Shown here piece after piece: positions 15,200 to 27,024 of a stretch of 64,000 bases of DNA; the stretch's first letter is position 1, and the number at the start of each line of letters is the position of its first letter. Under the pieces are notes generated by a model. That model searched no databases. It was given only the letters and a program-made list of their open reading frames with translations, and was not told the DNA's origin. The stretch is taken from NCBI RefSeq assembly GCF_000161935.1, contig NZ_GG698805.1:148866-212865 (forward strand), in the 5' to 3' direction. The position numbers and the translations under genes are program-made. The DNA comes from Limosilactobacillus coleohominis 101-4-CHN. GTDB lineage: Bacteria; Bacillota; Bacilli; Lactobacillales; Lactobacillaceae.

Positions 15200-16445
15200 T
15201 GATTGGCTGAAAGGACTTTACCAAAAATCAGTCACTGAACGGCAACGGTTGATTGCGAAATATTGTCAGTTAACGTTAGCTGAAGAACAAACGTTACGCG
15301 ACCAGACCACGTCGATTAATAACGAATTGATCGAAAATTACGTGATGGACTATCAGCTCCCGGAAGGGGTAGCAATCCAGCTCAAGGTGAATGGTCAACA
15401 TTATGTTGTCCCAATGGCCATTGAAGAACCGTCAGTAATTGCTGCTGCATGTAACGGTGCCAAACGGATTTCAGCCAGTGGCGGCTTTCAAGCTGCTCCA
15501 CAAACCCGGATTGTGCGTGGCCAGGTTCTGATTAGTGATGCGGATGAGCAGCAGTTTAGTGAATGGTGTCAAAAAAATCGTGAAATTATTTTGCAAGTTG
15601 CTAATGATGCGCACCCATCGATGAAAAAACGGGGAGCGGGTGCCAAAAACTATCAGGTACGGCGCACTGGACGGTTCCTTAGTTTAGACATTCTCATTGA
15701 CGTTGATCAAGCCATGGGAGCCAATAGTGTAAACACGATGGCAGAAGCCGTTGGTGAATATTGTCAGCAACATGAATGGCATGTTTTAGCAGCGATTTTG
15801 AGTAATTATGCAGTTGATGCCGTGCAAACGTTGAAGTGTTTAGTACATAATGGCGAGCTTGCGACAAAGAAAATGACGGGGCGCCAAGTTGCTGAACGGA
15901 TTGCAGAGTTGAGTGAAGTTGCGCAAGCAGATCCTTATCGCGCAGTGACCCATAATAAGGGGATTATGAACGGAATTGATGCTGCGGTCATCGCCAGCGG
16001 TAATGATTGGCGTGCGGTTGAAGCTGGCGCCCATGCCTATGCGGCCCGTGACGGTCAGTATCGTGGCTTAAGTCAGTGGCGATTAGTTGATAATGGGCTA
16101 GAAGGAATGCTTACTATTCCATTAACGGTGGGGGTGGTTGGTGGATCCATCAAATTGACCCCGCAATCCAAAGTTAATTATCAAATCAGTCAGATTAAAA
16201 ATGCGCAAGAATTGAGTGCGGTGATTGCCAGTGTTGGCTTAGCACAAAATTTGGCGGCATTACGGGCACTTGCCACGACGGGAATTCAATCCGGTCATAT
16301 GAAATTACAGTATCGTTCACTTGCAATTAGTGTCGGTGCTAATACTAATGAAATTGAACCATTAACGGAATTATTGCGGACCGTGCCAAAAGTCGATACA
16401 ACGGTCGCTAAGCAACTATTACAGCAGTTACGAAAGGAGCAATAA
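15192..16445 (+). CDS. mvaA: Hydroxymethylglutaryl-CoA reductase, class II
   Basis: The 417-residue enzyme reduces HMG-CoA to mevalonate for isoprenoid synthesis. Class II hallmarks are the substrate segment ENYVMDYQLPEGVA with VPMAIEEPSVIAAAC, the cofactor region DQAMGANSVNTMAE, the catalytic Lys in NKGIMNGIDA and the Asp in VIASGNDWRAVEAG. The start at 15192 overlaps the ppx stop by 8 bases, indicating coupling. Although class II enzymes are often called degradative, in lactobacilli they serve the biosynthetic mevalonate pathway (established knowledge). An HExxH protein gene follows with a 1-bp gap. Confidence 0.93.
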   Translation: MRNDWLKGLYQKSVTERQRLIAKYCQLTLAEEQTLRDQTTSINNELIENYVMDYQLPEGVAIQLKVNGQHYVVPMAIEEPSVIAAACNGAKRISASGGFQAAPQTRIVRGQVLISDADEQQFSEWCQKNREIILQVANDAHPSMKKRGAGAKNYQVRRTGRFLSLDILIDVDQAMGANSVNTMAEAVGEYCQQHEWHVLAAILSNYAVDAVQTLKCLVHNGELATKKMTGRQVAERIAELSEVAQADPYRAVTHNKGIMNGIDAAVIASGNDWRAVEAGAHAYAARDGQYRGLSQWRLVDNGLEGMLTIPLTVGVVGGSIKLTPQSKVNYQISQIKNAQELSAVIASVGLAQNLAALRALATTGIQSGHMKLQYRSLAISVGANTNEIEPLTELLRTVPKVDTTVAKQLLQQLRKEQ

Positions 16446-16446
16446 C

Positions 16447-17418
16447 ATGCCGAAACCATTTCAATTAAACCAGGAAGCCCAAAGCTTGTTGGATGCGGTC
16501 AATGAGCTTTATCCGGAGGGTAGCGTTTTCGTGCAGTTTGATCAAGATAAGGAACCCGTTGGCTATGTTCGTCATGACCAGGCCCGGCAAACAACATTGC
16601 CAGGTGGCTTAGTAATTACGGTGACAGACATGACGGCGCCAAACTATACGGCTTCCCATGAATTATTGCATTTATTGATGCTTTTGCGTGGCTTTCCGCA
16701 GATCTTCTTCCAGCTTTCACTTGGTGATGAGCAGTTGGATGAACAAATGATGATTATGTCAACTGACTTATATGATGTCGCAATGCACCGGGTGGTGGTG
16801 GCTGAACAACGGAAGCACGGCTTAATTGATGAACAAGTCGAAGTCGAATATTTAAAAGGAATTCAAGCGACAATTTCTAAAGAAAACGACCAGGGCGATG
16901 ACGATGAACGGACGCTTCGGCTATTGACGCTGCTTGACGCACTGGTTTTTTATGGTGACCACATTGACCAAGTTAAGGATCAATTGACTACTGATTATCC
17001 AGTCGCATTCGCAGCTGCCCAAAAGATGTATGATCAAATTACGGAACGGCGGATTGATTCTCCATTTGAAATGCGGCGTCAAATCGTCAAATTGTATCAG
17101 CTTTTTGATGCGCAACTCCTTGAGTGGGGACTGCCAGCATTGCATAATAATGAATTTACAACGGTTTCGCCGGTATTAAGTGCGCGCCAACTACGGCTCA
17201 AGGTCCGGCAGGTCTTTGAAATCTTCCATTCAGATATGGAGGATCGGCAGGGACATGATGATGTTTACATTGGCCTTCGGCGGAATGACCACCAAAATTC
17301 CTTTACCTTACATGGGCCCGCAGGGAAAGATCGTGCTCAAGCATTTGTGAAGATGTATGACGAACCAGTGGAACAATTATTAAAGGAACTAAACGTGCCA
17401 TTCATTGTAAGGAAGTGA
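16447..17418 (+). CDS. Hypothetical protein with HELLH metalloprotease-like motif (IpaB/EvcA-type annotation)
   Basis: The 323-residue soluble protein has no signal peptide. The only catalytic-looking motif is H71-E-L-L-H75 in ASHELLHLLMLLRGFP, preceded by a beta-rich segment (residues 25-60), which is the arrangement of a minimal zincin. A third zinc ligand is not obvious; Asp/Glu/His-rich stretches at 94-130 could provide it. I recall lactobacilli labelling a protein in this position IpaB/EvcA family, but that name carries no known function. It starts one base after mvaA and is surely co-transcribed with ppx and mvaA. Protease activity is only a hypothesis. Confidence 0.65.
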   Translation: MPKPFQLNQEAQSLLDAVNELYPEGSVFVQFDQDKEPVGYVRHDQARQTTLPGGLVITVTDMTAPNYTASHELLHLLMLLRGFPQIFFQLSLGDEQLDEQMMIMSTDLYDVAMHRVVVAEQRKHGLIDEQVEVEYLKGIQATISKENDQGDDDERTLRLLTLLDALVFYGDHIDQVKDQLTTDYPVAFAAAQKMYDQITERRIDSPFEMRRQIVKLYQLFDAQLLEWGLPALHNNEFTTVSPVLSARQLRLKVRQVFEIFHSDMEDRQGHDDVYIGLRRNDHQNSFTLHGPAGKDRAQAFVKMYDEPVEQLLKELNVPFIVRK

Positions 17419-17422
17419 TCAA

Positions 17423-18012
17423 ATGGCAGTCGCAGAACAACAACTTTTTGATGGAGCAAATCATATTGTATTTCTAACTGGTGCGGGGGTTTCCACAATT
17501 ACTGCAAACAGAACCTGTACTTTCCGGATGCACGGCCCAATGTAATTCATGAAAAGCAGGCGGCGCTAACGCAGCAGGATCGTGCAACCGTAATTACCCA
17601 GAATATTGATAATTTATATGAAGAAGCAGGAACGAAGCATTTAGTCGACTTTCATGGCAATCTTTACCACGTCTACTGTGAAAAATGTCATGAAACAGTT
17701 CCAGTGGCCGATTATTTAAAGAGTCGGATTCATGAGAAGGATGGGGGAAGCTTGCGTCCAGACATCGTGTTATACGATGCAGGAATTTCTCAAGCGGCCA
17801 TTTCACAGTCAGTGAATGCGATGGCCAATGCAGATTTGGTTGTTATTGTCGGAACGTCCATGAAAGTATATCCATTTGCGGGGTTACTGCAGTATGCTAA
17901 TCCAGCAGCGAAAGTGTTGGCCATTAACCAACAAGCTTTAAATTTGCCAGTTGATTTTACAATGATTCAAGCAGACGCCACTAAATACTTTGCTGAATTG
18001 GCCGTTCAATGA
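17423..18012 (+). pseudogene. Sir2-family NAD-dependent deacetylase, internally deleted and frameshifted
   Basis: The N-terminal part reads FLTGAGVST, the sirtuin NAD-binding start, but the frame then meets a TAA at about 17543. In another frame the sequence continues from YFPDARPNV through QNIDNLY, FHGNLYH, CEKC, RPDIVLY and VGTSMKVYPFAGL to the normal end at 18012. Between them the segment with GIPDFR and helices of the NAD lid (roughly 35-45 residues) is missing. The second zinc Cys pair is also absent. The gene is therefore dead. It lies downstream of the HExxH gene with 4 bp between them. Confidence 0.85.
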
Positions 18013-18037
18013 TAGACTGAATTTAAAATAAAATCGT

Positions 18038-18077
18038 AGTCTCCAAAGTTGGTTTGCCAACCTTTGGAGACTTCTTT
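18038..18077 (+). terminator. Terminator after the sirtuin pseudogene
   Basis: AGTCTCCAAAGTTGG and CCAACCTTTGGAGACT form a long stem with one bulge, followed by TCTTTG. Confidence 0.7.
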
Positions 18078-18108
18078 GTACGTACTAAGACGAAAGGAGG
18101 GCGATTCA

Positions 18109-19297
18109 ATGAGTAAACAGGTCAAATATACAATTGGAATTGTCTTATTTTGTGAATTTTTAATTTGTTTAGGGATGAGTCTCATTTTCCCGGTCATGCC
18201 GTTTATCCGGAATGAATATCACTTTTCGGCATTTGATATGGGAATGATGTCATCGCTATTTACCCTCGTGCAATTTATTGCTTCGCCGATCGTAGGCCGT
18301 ATTTCTGATCGGACGGGTCGAAAACCGATGTTAGTTTGGGGGCTGATTGGTTTTCGGCCTCGCTGAATTTGTCTTTGCTGCAACCAGTAAGCTCTGGCTA
18401 TTTGACTTGTCACGGGCGGTCGATGGCCTTTCTGCGGCAATGTTTGTGCCGACTTCGATGGCGCTGGCAGCTGATATCACTACTCGTGAACAACGGGCAA
18501 AAGTAATTGGGTGGCTTTCCGCAGCCTTTAGTGGTGGTTTAATGCTCGGCCCCGGACTTGGTGGTCTGCTGGCCAACATTAGCTATAAAATGCCATTTTG
18601 GGTTGCCGGAGTTTTGGGCATTATTAGTGCCATTGTGGCGTTCTTTGCCTTGCCAGCGGATGCACAAGAAGAGCGGCAAATCCATACTGAGCGGGCGGAT
18701 GAAGAGCTGGCCGGCAGTAGTTGGGATGCCGTGAAAAAGATGATGACCCCGGCTCTGGTGGTTCTCTTCGTAATGATTCTCGTCTCTGCCTTTGGCCTGG
18801 CCGGCTTTGAAAGCATTTATAGCCTGTACGTTAACCAAGTTCACCATTTTGATCTGACTACCATTGCGGCTGTTTTAACGGTTAATGGAGTATTGTCTTT
18901 GATGTTGCAAGTCTTTTTATTTGATCACCTTGTGATTTGGTTCGGCGAAGTCCAGATCATTCGGTGGAGCTTCTTCATTAGTGTGATCGGGACGCTGATT
19001 GTGATTTATGATCATTCCCACTGGCAGTTATTTGTGGCTATGTTAGTGGTTTATGAAGGCTTTGATATGTTGCGCCCGGCAATTACGACTTTACTGACCA
19101 AGATGAGTGAAAGTAATCAGGGATTGTTAAACGGGATTAACATGTCGTTAACGAGCATTGGTAACATCATTGGTCCACTGCTCTCTGGAGCCTTATTAGA
19201 TATGAATTACCAGGCACCATACTTAGTAGTGGCCGTTTTTATGCTAGTGTCATTCTTTATTACCTTTGGAGTGAGTCACGAAATGAAGATTGCATAA
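18109..19297 (+). pseudogene. MFS multidrug-type transporter (DHA1), single-base frameshift
   Basis: The first frame (ATG 18109, behind AAAGGAGGGCGATTC) encodes TM1-TM3 with the motif A-like GRISDRTGRKPM and then falls out of frame after GLIG at about 18346-18350 and stops at 18366. The second frame resumes at VFGLAEFVFAAT and runs to 19297 with the remaining helices. Removing one base in TTGG at 18347-18350 restores one continuous drug-exporter-like protein of about 395 residues. It is either a recent mutation or a sequencing error. The neighbouring sirtuin is also broken. Confidence 0.85.
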
Positions 19298-19300
19298 TTA

Positions 19301-19335
19301 AAGGGTTGGCAATTATGCTTTGCCAACCCTTTTTG
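19301..19335. terminator. Bidirectional terminator
   Basis: AAAGGGTTGGCA and TGCCAACCCTTT form a perfect stem followed by TTTT. It sits between the MFS pseudogene and the convergent 38-codon small ORF and can serve both. Confidence 0.8.
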
Positions 19336-19336
19336 G

Positions 19337-19453
19337 TTAACTAAAATTAATGGTTTTACCCGCGACTTTCCAGATCCGTGGCAGACGATCCTTACGTTCA
19401 TGCTGACTTATCTGGTGAGTGGTTGGTAAACGGTGTAATAAGTGTTTAAACAT
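19337..19453 (-). CDS. Small basic protein, 38 aa, unknown
   Basis: A 38-codon ORF starts ATG at 19453 (MFKHLLHRLP) and stops TAA at 19337. An AAAGGAGA ribosome site lies 8 bases upstream, and a terminator lies immediately past the stop. The product is rich in His, Arg and Lys (H-x-R-L-P, HERKDRLPRIWK), with no membrane span. The combination of good ribosome site, correct position relative to a terminator and otherwise empty 423-bp gap makes it a plausible real gene. I know no homologue. Confidence 0.45.
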   Translation of the reverse strand: MFKHLLHRLPTTHQISQHERKDRLPRIWKVAGKTINFS

Positions 19454-19720
19454 AACTATCGTCTCCTTTCATTTCATCCTTAAAATAACACGATGAAATG
19501 CCGTTTTAAAGGGATTTGTGGTACTATGAGAAAGTGATAAAAAATGAATGCAAAGGGCTATTCAGTCGAATGCAATTAATTACTGTTTTTCCATGACAAA
19601 ATGATAGATTATGCATAAATTGCCTGAATATAGTAAAAAATATACACTTAGCATTTTTTAATTAAAAGCCGAATTATGAGTAAATGAATTTAAATTCTTA
19701 TTTGAAAAAGGAGGGATCAA
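19454..19720. other. AT-rich intergenic region before the DUF72 gene
   Basis: No ORF of note is seen. The region holds the ribosome site of the small ORF (19462-19469) and presumably back-to-back promoters, but no -35/-10 pair is convincing enough to place. Confidence 0.4.
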
Positions 19721-22691
<2,971 letters not shown>

Positions 22692-22716
22692 TTAAGCGGT
22701 TGTGAAGGAGTCCAGA

Positions 22717-23526
22717 ATGGTTAGTCCAGTCATCCCATTAAAAATTTATGATTCCCATACTCATTTGAATGATGATTGTTTTTATCATGATGTGCCAGCT
22801 TACCTGGCTCGGGCGCGTCATTATGGCGTAGTAACGATGAATATGGTAGGTTCAAATCAGGTTCTGAATGAACGCGCGCTTCAATTAGCGCATCAGTATT
22901 CCGAACTGCGCGCCATCGTTGGCTGGCATCCGGAAGATGCTAAGGATTATGATCAAAAAGCCCAAACTACACTACGAGCTCAGTTAGTGGATTCATGTGT
23001 AGTTGGGATTGGTGAGATTGGCTTAGATTATCACTGGGATACTAGTCCGCACGCAGTCCAACAGCGGGTTTTTGAAGAACAACTAGCGTTAGCTCGTGAA
23101 TTGCAGTTGCCGGTTTCCATTCATTGTCGAGAAGCACTAGCGGATACCTACCAAATTCTTAAAGCGAATCATGTTGGCGACTTTGGTGGGGTTATGCATA
23201 GTTTTGCTGGTGATGCCGAATGGGCGCGTAAATTTCTAGCACTGGGGATGCACCTCTCATACAGCGGCGTGGTGAGTTTCCATCGGGCAACCGCGGTGCA
23301 TGAGGCGGCAAAGGTAACGCCATTAGATCGGATGATGGTAGAAACGGATGCACCATATCTGACGCCCATTCCTTACCGGGGTAAGCAGAATGAACCTGGT
23401 TTTACGTATTATACGGTGTTGGCATTAAGCGAGTTATTAGACGAGTCACCACAGACGATCGCCCAGGTAAGTTATCAAAATGCTGATCGGTTATTTAAAG
23501 AAAGAGTCCCACATGAAAAAAATTAA
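22717..23526 (+). CDS. tatD: TatD-family metal-dependent DNase
   Basis: The 269-residue metal-dependent hydrolase has a TIM barrel, with metal ligands in YDSHTHLND (H14, H16), an E in GEIGLDYH, H in SIHCREA and D in VETDAPYLTP. TatD/YabD proteins are 3'-5' deoxyribonucleases in DNA repair or turnover. ATG 22717 is preferred because GAAGGAG lies upstream; GTG 22702 would overlap that site. It overlaps rnmV by 14 bases. Confidence 0.92.
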   Translation: MVSPVIPLKIYDSHTHLNDDCFYHDVPAYLARARHYGVVTMNMVGSNQVLNERALQLAHQYSELRAIVGWHPEDAKDYDQKAQTTLRAQLVDSCVVGIGEIGLDYHWDTSPHAVQQRVFEEQLALARELQLPVSIHCREALADTYQILKANHVGDFGGVMHSFAGDAEWARKFLALGMHLSYSGVVSFHRATAVHEAAKVTPLDRMMVETDAPYLTPIPYRGKQNEPGFTYYTVLALSELLDESPQTIAQVSYQNADRLFKERVPHEKN

Positions 23527-24085
23527 AGAAGTCATTGTTGTCGAAGGCAAAGATGATACGAAACAAGTTCAGCGGGCGGTAGATGCAGACACGTTTGAAA
23601 CAAACGGGTCTGCTTTATCGTTAGCTGACATTGAGCAACTAAAGAAGCTCCAGGTGCGGCGTGGCTTGATCGTCTTTACCGACCCGGATTTCAACGGGGA
23701 ACGGCTGCGCAAAATGATCAGTCAAGCGATTCCAGGAGTGAAGCACGCCTTTATTCAACGGCGACAAGGTGTACCGACAGAAGCGCACGGCAGTTTGGGG
23801 GTGGAACATGCCTCGCAGCAGGTGATTCGCGAAGCTCTTAGTAATTTGTACACCGAAGAAGAGGTTGATCAGCCCGAATTTACCCGAACCGATATGGCAA
23901 AGGCCAATTTGGTTGGGGGTGCGACTGCTCGGTACCGTCGTGAACGGTTAGGACAAATTTTGGGAATTGGTTACGGTAACGGAAAGCAAATGCTAAAACG
24001 GCTGAACGTTTTTCGGGTCTCTCGAACGCAGTTCCAAAAGGCAATGGTACAAGTCAATCAGGAGGATGAAGATGGCCATAAGTGA
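23513..24085 (+). CDS. rnmV: Ribonuclease M5
   Basis: The 190-residue TOPRIM-domain nuclease matures 5S rRNA precursors, with ribosomal protein L18 as cofactor in Bacillus. TOPRIM signatures are VVEGKDD (E11, D14, D15) and [12 protein letters not shown]. The C-terminal [13 protein letters not shown] block is characteristic. The start ATG 23513 lies inside the end of tatD, and AGAAAGAG just upstream supplies the ribosome site. The stop is 14 bases beyond the start of rsmA, so three genes overlap in series. Confidence 0.93.
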   Translation: MKKIKEVIVVEGKDDTKQVQRAVDADTFETNGSALSLADIEQLKKLQVRRGLIVFTDPDFNGERLRKMISQAIPGVKHAFIQRRQGVPTEAHGSLGVEHASQQVIREALSNLYTEEEVDQPEFTRTDMAKANLVGGATARYRRERLGQILGIGYGNGKQMLKRLNVFRVSRTQFQKAMVQVNQEDEDGHK

Positions 24086-24962
24086 GATTGGGAGTAGTCA
24101 ACGGACTCGCGAAATCATTAAAAAGTACGGGATTCATGCCAAAAAAGGGTTTGGACAAAACTTTTTAACTGATTTGAACGTGCTGACGGGGATTGTCGAT
24201 GCAGCCCAGATTACGAAACAAGATAATGTCATTGAAATTGGCTCCGGTTTGGGGGCCTTGACCGAACAATTGGCTAAATCAGCTGGTGAAGTCGTAGCCT
24301 TGGAAATTGACACTGATTTATTGCCGCTTTTGGCGGATGTTCTGTCACCGTACAAGAATGTCAAGGTGATTAATCAAGATGTTTTGAAGGCAAACCTACC
24401 GAAGTTAATTCAAGAAGAGTTTACTGATCCCAGTCGACCGGTTAAAGTGGTCGCTAATTTACCCTATTACATTACTAGTCCCATTTTGATGAACCTGCTT
24501 AATAGCTCTGTGCAATGGGCAGCCATTTGTGTCATGATGCAAAAGGAAGTGGCAGAGCGGCTAACGGCTAAGGTTGGGACTAAGCAGTATGGAGCTTTGA
24601 CCTTAGCCATTGAATACTCGATGACCGCACAGCTTGCGTTTGGCGTATCTCGGCATTCGTTTGTTCCAGCGCCCAATGTTGATTCTGCCATCGTGGTACT
24701 AACACCGCGTACCACAGCGCTTACGGAGCAGCCTTTCGATCAAGCCAAACTATTTAGTTTGATTAAGACCTGTTTTGCCCACCGGCGGAAAAACTTGTGG
24801 AACAATCTGAAACCGTTAATGAGGAAGAATAAAACAAAACAGCAAGCGGTCAAAGACGCTCTGGATCATCTTCAGATTGCCAGCACCGATCGGCCAGAAA
24901 CCCTCTCGCTTTTGCAATTTATTCAGTTAGCAAACGGACTGCATGAAAAACAAATAATTTAG
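24072..24962 (+). CDS. rsmA: 16S rRNA dimethyladenosine transferase (KsgA)
   Basis: The 296-residue SAM-dependent enzyme dimethylates A1518 and A1519 of 16S rRNA in late 30S assembly. Motifs are [10 protein letters not shown] (N-terminal RNA contact), [12 protein letters not shown] (SAM motif I), ALEID (motif II) and [10 protein letters not shown] (NxPY catalytic motif IV). ATG 24072 is selected over 24066 because AGGAGG at 24060-24065 needs the spacing. It closes the metG operon. The veg gene that often follows in Bacillus is absent here. Confidence 0.95.
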   Translation: MAISEIGSSQRTREIIKKYGIHAKKGFGQNFLTDLNVLTGIVDAAQITKQDNVIEIGSGLGALTEQLAKSAGEVVALEIDTDLLPLLADVLSPYKNVKVINQDVLKANLPKLIQEEFTDPSRPVKVVANLPYYITSPILMNLLNSSVQWAAICVMMQKEVAERLTAKVGTKQYGALTLAIEYSMTAQLAFGVSRHSFVPAPNVDSAIVVLTPRTTALTEQPFDQAKLFSLIKTCFAHRRKNLWNNLKPLMRKNKTKQQAVKDALDHLQIASTDRPETLSLLQFIQLANGLHEKQII

Positions 24963-24982
24963 ACTACGAAAAGAACATAGAG

Positions 24983-25026
24983 TAAGCCCCAGAGCTGGAA
25001 TTGGTCAGTGCTGGAGCTTATTTGTT
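24983..25026 (+). terminator. Terminator after rsmA
   Basis: TAAGCCCCAG and CTGGAGCTTA pair with one mismatch around an 18-nt loop, followed by TTTGTTTATT. The loop is longer than usual. Confidence 0.5.
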
Positions 25027-25132
25027 TATTCGTGACGCTTTTATCCACAGCTCCTCCTGAATTGTTCTTGCCTTAAATGATGAAGCAAGTTACTATAAAA
25101 AGAAAATAGACAACTGAGGGAGGGGTGAGGCA

Positions 25133-25984
25133 ATGATTGTCACGGAGAAGGCACCTGCGAAAATCAATTTGTCATTGGACACACCAATGCGCTACCTAGA
25201 TGGTTCGCCGCAATGGAACATGGTGATGAACTCGATTGATTTGGCAGATTATTTAACCATCGATATTCATACCCGACCACAAACGATTAAGATTTACACT
25301 GATAGTGGCTTTTTGCCGAATGACCAACGTAATTTAGCCTATCAAGCCGCACATATCTTAAAGACCAGATTTCACCGTCCAGAAGGGGTCACGGTGCGCA
25401 TTAAGAAAAATATCCCCGTGGCGGCTGGCCTGGGCGGTGGTTCTTCAGATGCTGCTGCAGTGTTACGTGGCCTCAATTGCGGCTGGAATTTGGGCTTATC
25501 CTTGAATGAGCTGGCTGAATTATCATTGACGATTGATTCAGATGTTCCTTATTGCATTTATAGCCATACTGCCCACGTGACGGGACATGGAGAACAAATT
25601 CGTTTATTGCTGCAGTGCCCTCATTACTGGGCGATCATTGCCAAACCAAGCGTCAGTGTTTCAACGCCGACGATTCTGCGTCAAATTAATTATGAAAAAA
25701 TTGTACATTTGGACAATGAAGGGTTACTCGAGGCCATTGAGCAGGAAAATTGGCAACATGCCTTTGCCAAAATGGGGAACGTTTTAGAACCAGTAACAAT
25801 GAAGGAATATCCTAAGATAAAAAAGCTCAAGGACGGAATGCTCAAATTAGGCGCTGACATGGCACACATGAGTGGTACTGGTCCGACCGTCTTTGGCCTC
25901 TGTCACAGCGAATCACGAGCTAAGCGAATTTATAACAGTATGCGTGGCTTTTGTGGTGAAGTATATTTAGTGATGTTGTTGTAA
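25133..25984 (+). CDS. ispE: 4-diphosphocytidyl-2-C-methyl-D-erythritol kinase homologue (orphan IspE)
   Basis: The 283-residue GHMP kinase has the N-terminal KAPAKINLSLDT, the ATP motif PVAAGLGGGSSDAAA (about 95-109) and the third motif MSGTGPTVFG. In MEP-pathway bacteria IspE phosphorylates CDP-methylerythritol. Here mvaA shows that a mevalonate pathway is used, so the natural substrate is uncertain, as in other lactobacilli with a lone ispE. All catalytic motifs are intact, so it is not decaying. GAGGGAGGGGTGAGG is a strong ribosome site. It has its own terminator at 26004. Confidence 0.88.
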   Translation: MIVTEKAPAKINLSLDTPMRYLDGSPQWNMVMNSIDLADYLTIDIHTRPQTIKIYTDSGFLPNDQRNLAYQAAHILKTRFHRPEGVTVRIKKNIPVAAGLGGGSSDAAAVLRGLNCGWNLGLSLNELAELSLTIDSDVPYCIYSHTAHVTGHGEQIRLLLQCPHYWAIIAKPSVSVSTPTILRQINYEKIVHLDNEGLLEAIEQENWQHAFAKMGNVLEPVTMKEYPKIKKLKDGMLKLGADMAHMSGTGPTVFGLCHSESRAKRIYNSMRGFCGEVYLVMLL

Positions 25985-26003
25985 AAATATTGATATCCAA
26001 GAT

Positions 26004-26027
26004 AACTGGGAGCAATCCCAGTTTTTT
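26004..26027 (+). terminator. Rho-independent terminator after ispE
   Basis: AACTGGG/CCCAGTT with loop AGCAAT and a T7 tract. Confidence 0.85.
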
Positions 26028-26071
26028 TGTTGATTATTTTTGGAAAGTTCGGTAAGATATTTTTCGTAGAT

Positions 26072-26092
26072 TAATAGTAATAATTACGATTA
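26072..26092 (+). promoter_or_regulatory. Zur box upstream of znuACB
   Basis: Half-sites TAATAGTAAT and ATTACGATTA flank a central A (26082) and match as inverted repeats in 9 of 10 positions. The inner GTAATnATTACgATT is the Bacillus-type Zur consensus rather than the Fur or PerR consensus. It ends 19 bp before the ATG of the substrate-binding protein gene, consistent with zinc-dependent repression. Confidence 0.75.
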
Positions 26093-26111
26093 ACGATAAA
26101 GTAGTAGTGCG

Positions 26112-27023
26112 ATGAAGAAAAAGCGGTGGGGTTTGATTGGTTTAATTACTAGTTTGGCTGTTGTCTTAATTCTAATGATCACTGGTTGGCAACCACATTT
26201 ACATCGCCAGCAACGACCGATTCGGGTGGTCACCAGTTTGAACTTTTATGGTGAAGTTGCCCAGAGTGTTGCTGGTAAATATGGAGATGTGACGTCTTTT
26301 ATCAATAGTTCAGCCGTTGATACACACGATTTTCAACCATCGACCAAGCAGGCGCAGCAGTTAGCCGAAGCTAATGTCGTGATCGAAAATGGTTTAGGGT
26401 ATGATACCTGGTTGCAAAAAATGACCAAGTCCACGGACCATGAGCAAGCCGTGATTAATGTTGGCCGAGAAGTGGCCCATAAAAAAGCAGGAAACAATGA
26501 ACATGTTTGGTATCAGCCATCCACAATGAGTAATTTGGCCACCCAACTAGCCCAAAAGTATGCTAAATTAGATCCAAAACACCGCGCGTACTACTACGCC
26601 CGCGCCCAGCGTTATCAAAAGCAATTAGCTCCGCTTAACAAAACGATTGCGCAAGCCAAACGCGGAGTGGACTCCCAACGGAATGTTGTATTGGTGAGTG
26701 AGCCAGTTTTTGACTATGCTCTAGATAATTTGGGGTATCGAATCGCGAACCAGCGATTTGCAAAGGCGGTTGAGGATGATAATGATCCCTCACCAAAGGA
26801 AATTGCGGCGATGCAATCAGCAATTTGTCAGCATCGGGTGGCGTTCTTTGTTAATAATAAGCAGGAAAGTAACTCTACAATTAAAAATATGTTTAAACTT
26901 GCTCGGCAATCCGGTGTTCCGGTCCTCAACGTGACGGAAACCAAACCGGACCACCAAACCTATACCGAGTGGATGCAAACACAGTATCAGCAACTAATTA
27001 AGATTCAAGAACAGGGTGAATAA
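26112..27023 (+). CDS. znuA: Zinc-type metal ABC transporter substrate-binding protein (cluster A-I)
   Basis: The 303-residue extracellular metal-binding protein has a hydrophobic N-terminal segment (residues 7-25). Candidate ligands are H in DTHDFQPS, H in EHVWYQP, E in SEPVFDYALDNLGY and an acidic residue in NNKQESN. The family lipobox Cys is missing (LILMITGWQP), so the protein may stay anchored by an uncleaved segment. Metal identity is not fixed by ligands, but the Zur box upstream argues for zinc. The ribosome site (GTAGTAG) is weak. It is followed one base later by the ATPase gene. Confidence 0.85.
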   Translation: MKKKRWGLIGLITSLAVVLILMITGWQPHLHRQQRPIRVVTSLNFYGEVAQSVAGKYGDVTSFINSSAVDTHDFQPSTKQAQQLAEANVVIENGLGYDTWLQKMTKSTDHEQAVINVGREVAHKKAGNNEHVWYQPSTMSNLATQLAQKYAKLDPKHRAYYYARAQRYQKQLAPLNKTIAQAKRGVDSQRNVVLVSEPVFDYALDNLGYRIANQRFAKAVEDDNDPSPKEIAAMQSAICQHRVAFFVNNKQESNSTIKNMFKLARQSGVPVLNVTETKPDHQTYTEWMQTQYQQLIKIQEQGE

Positions 27024-27024
27024 G

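Noticed and set aside
24963..25132. veg gene between rsmA and ispE
   Set aside because: No ORF resembling Veg is present; only a weak terminator and a ribosome site are seen.
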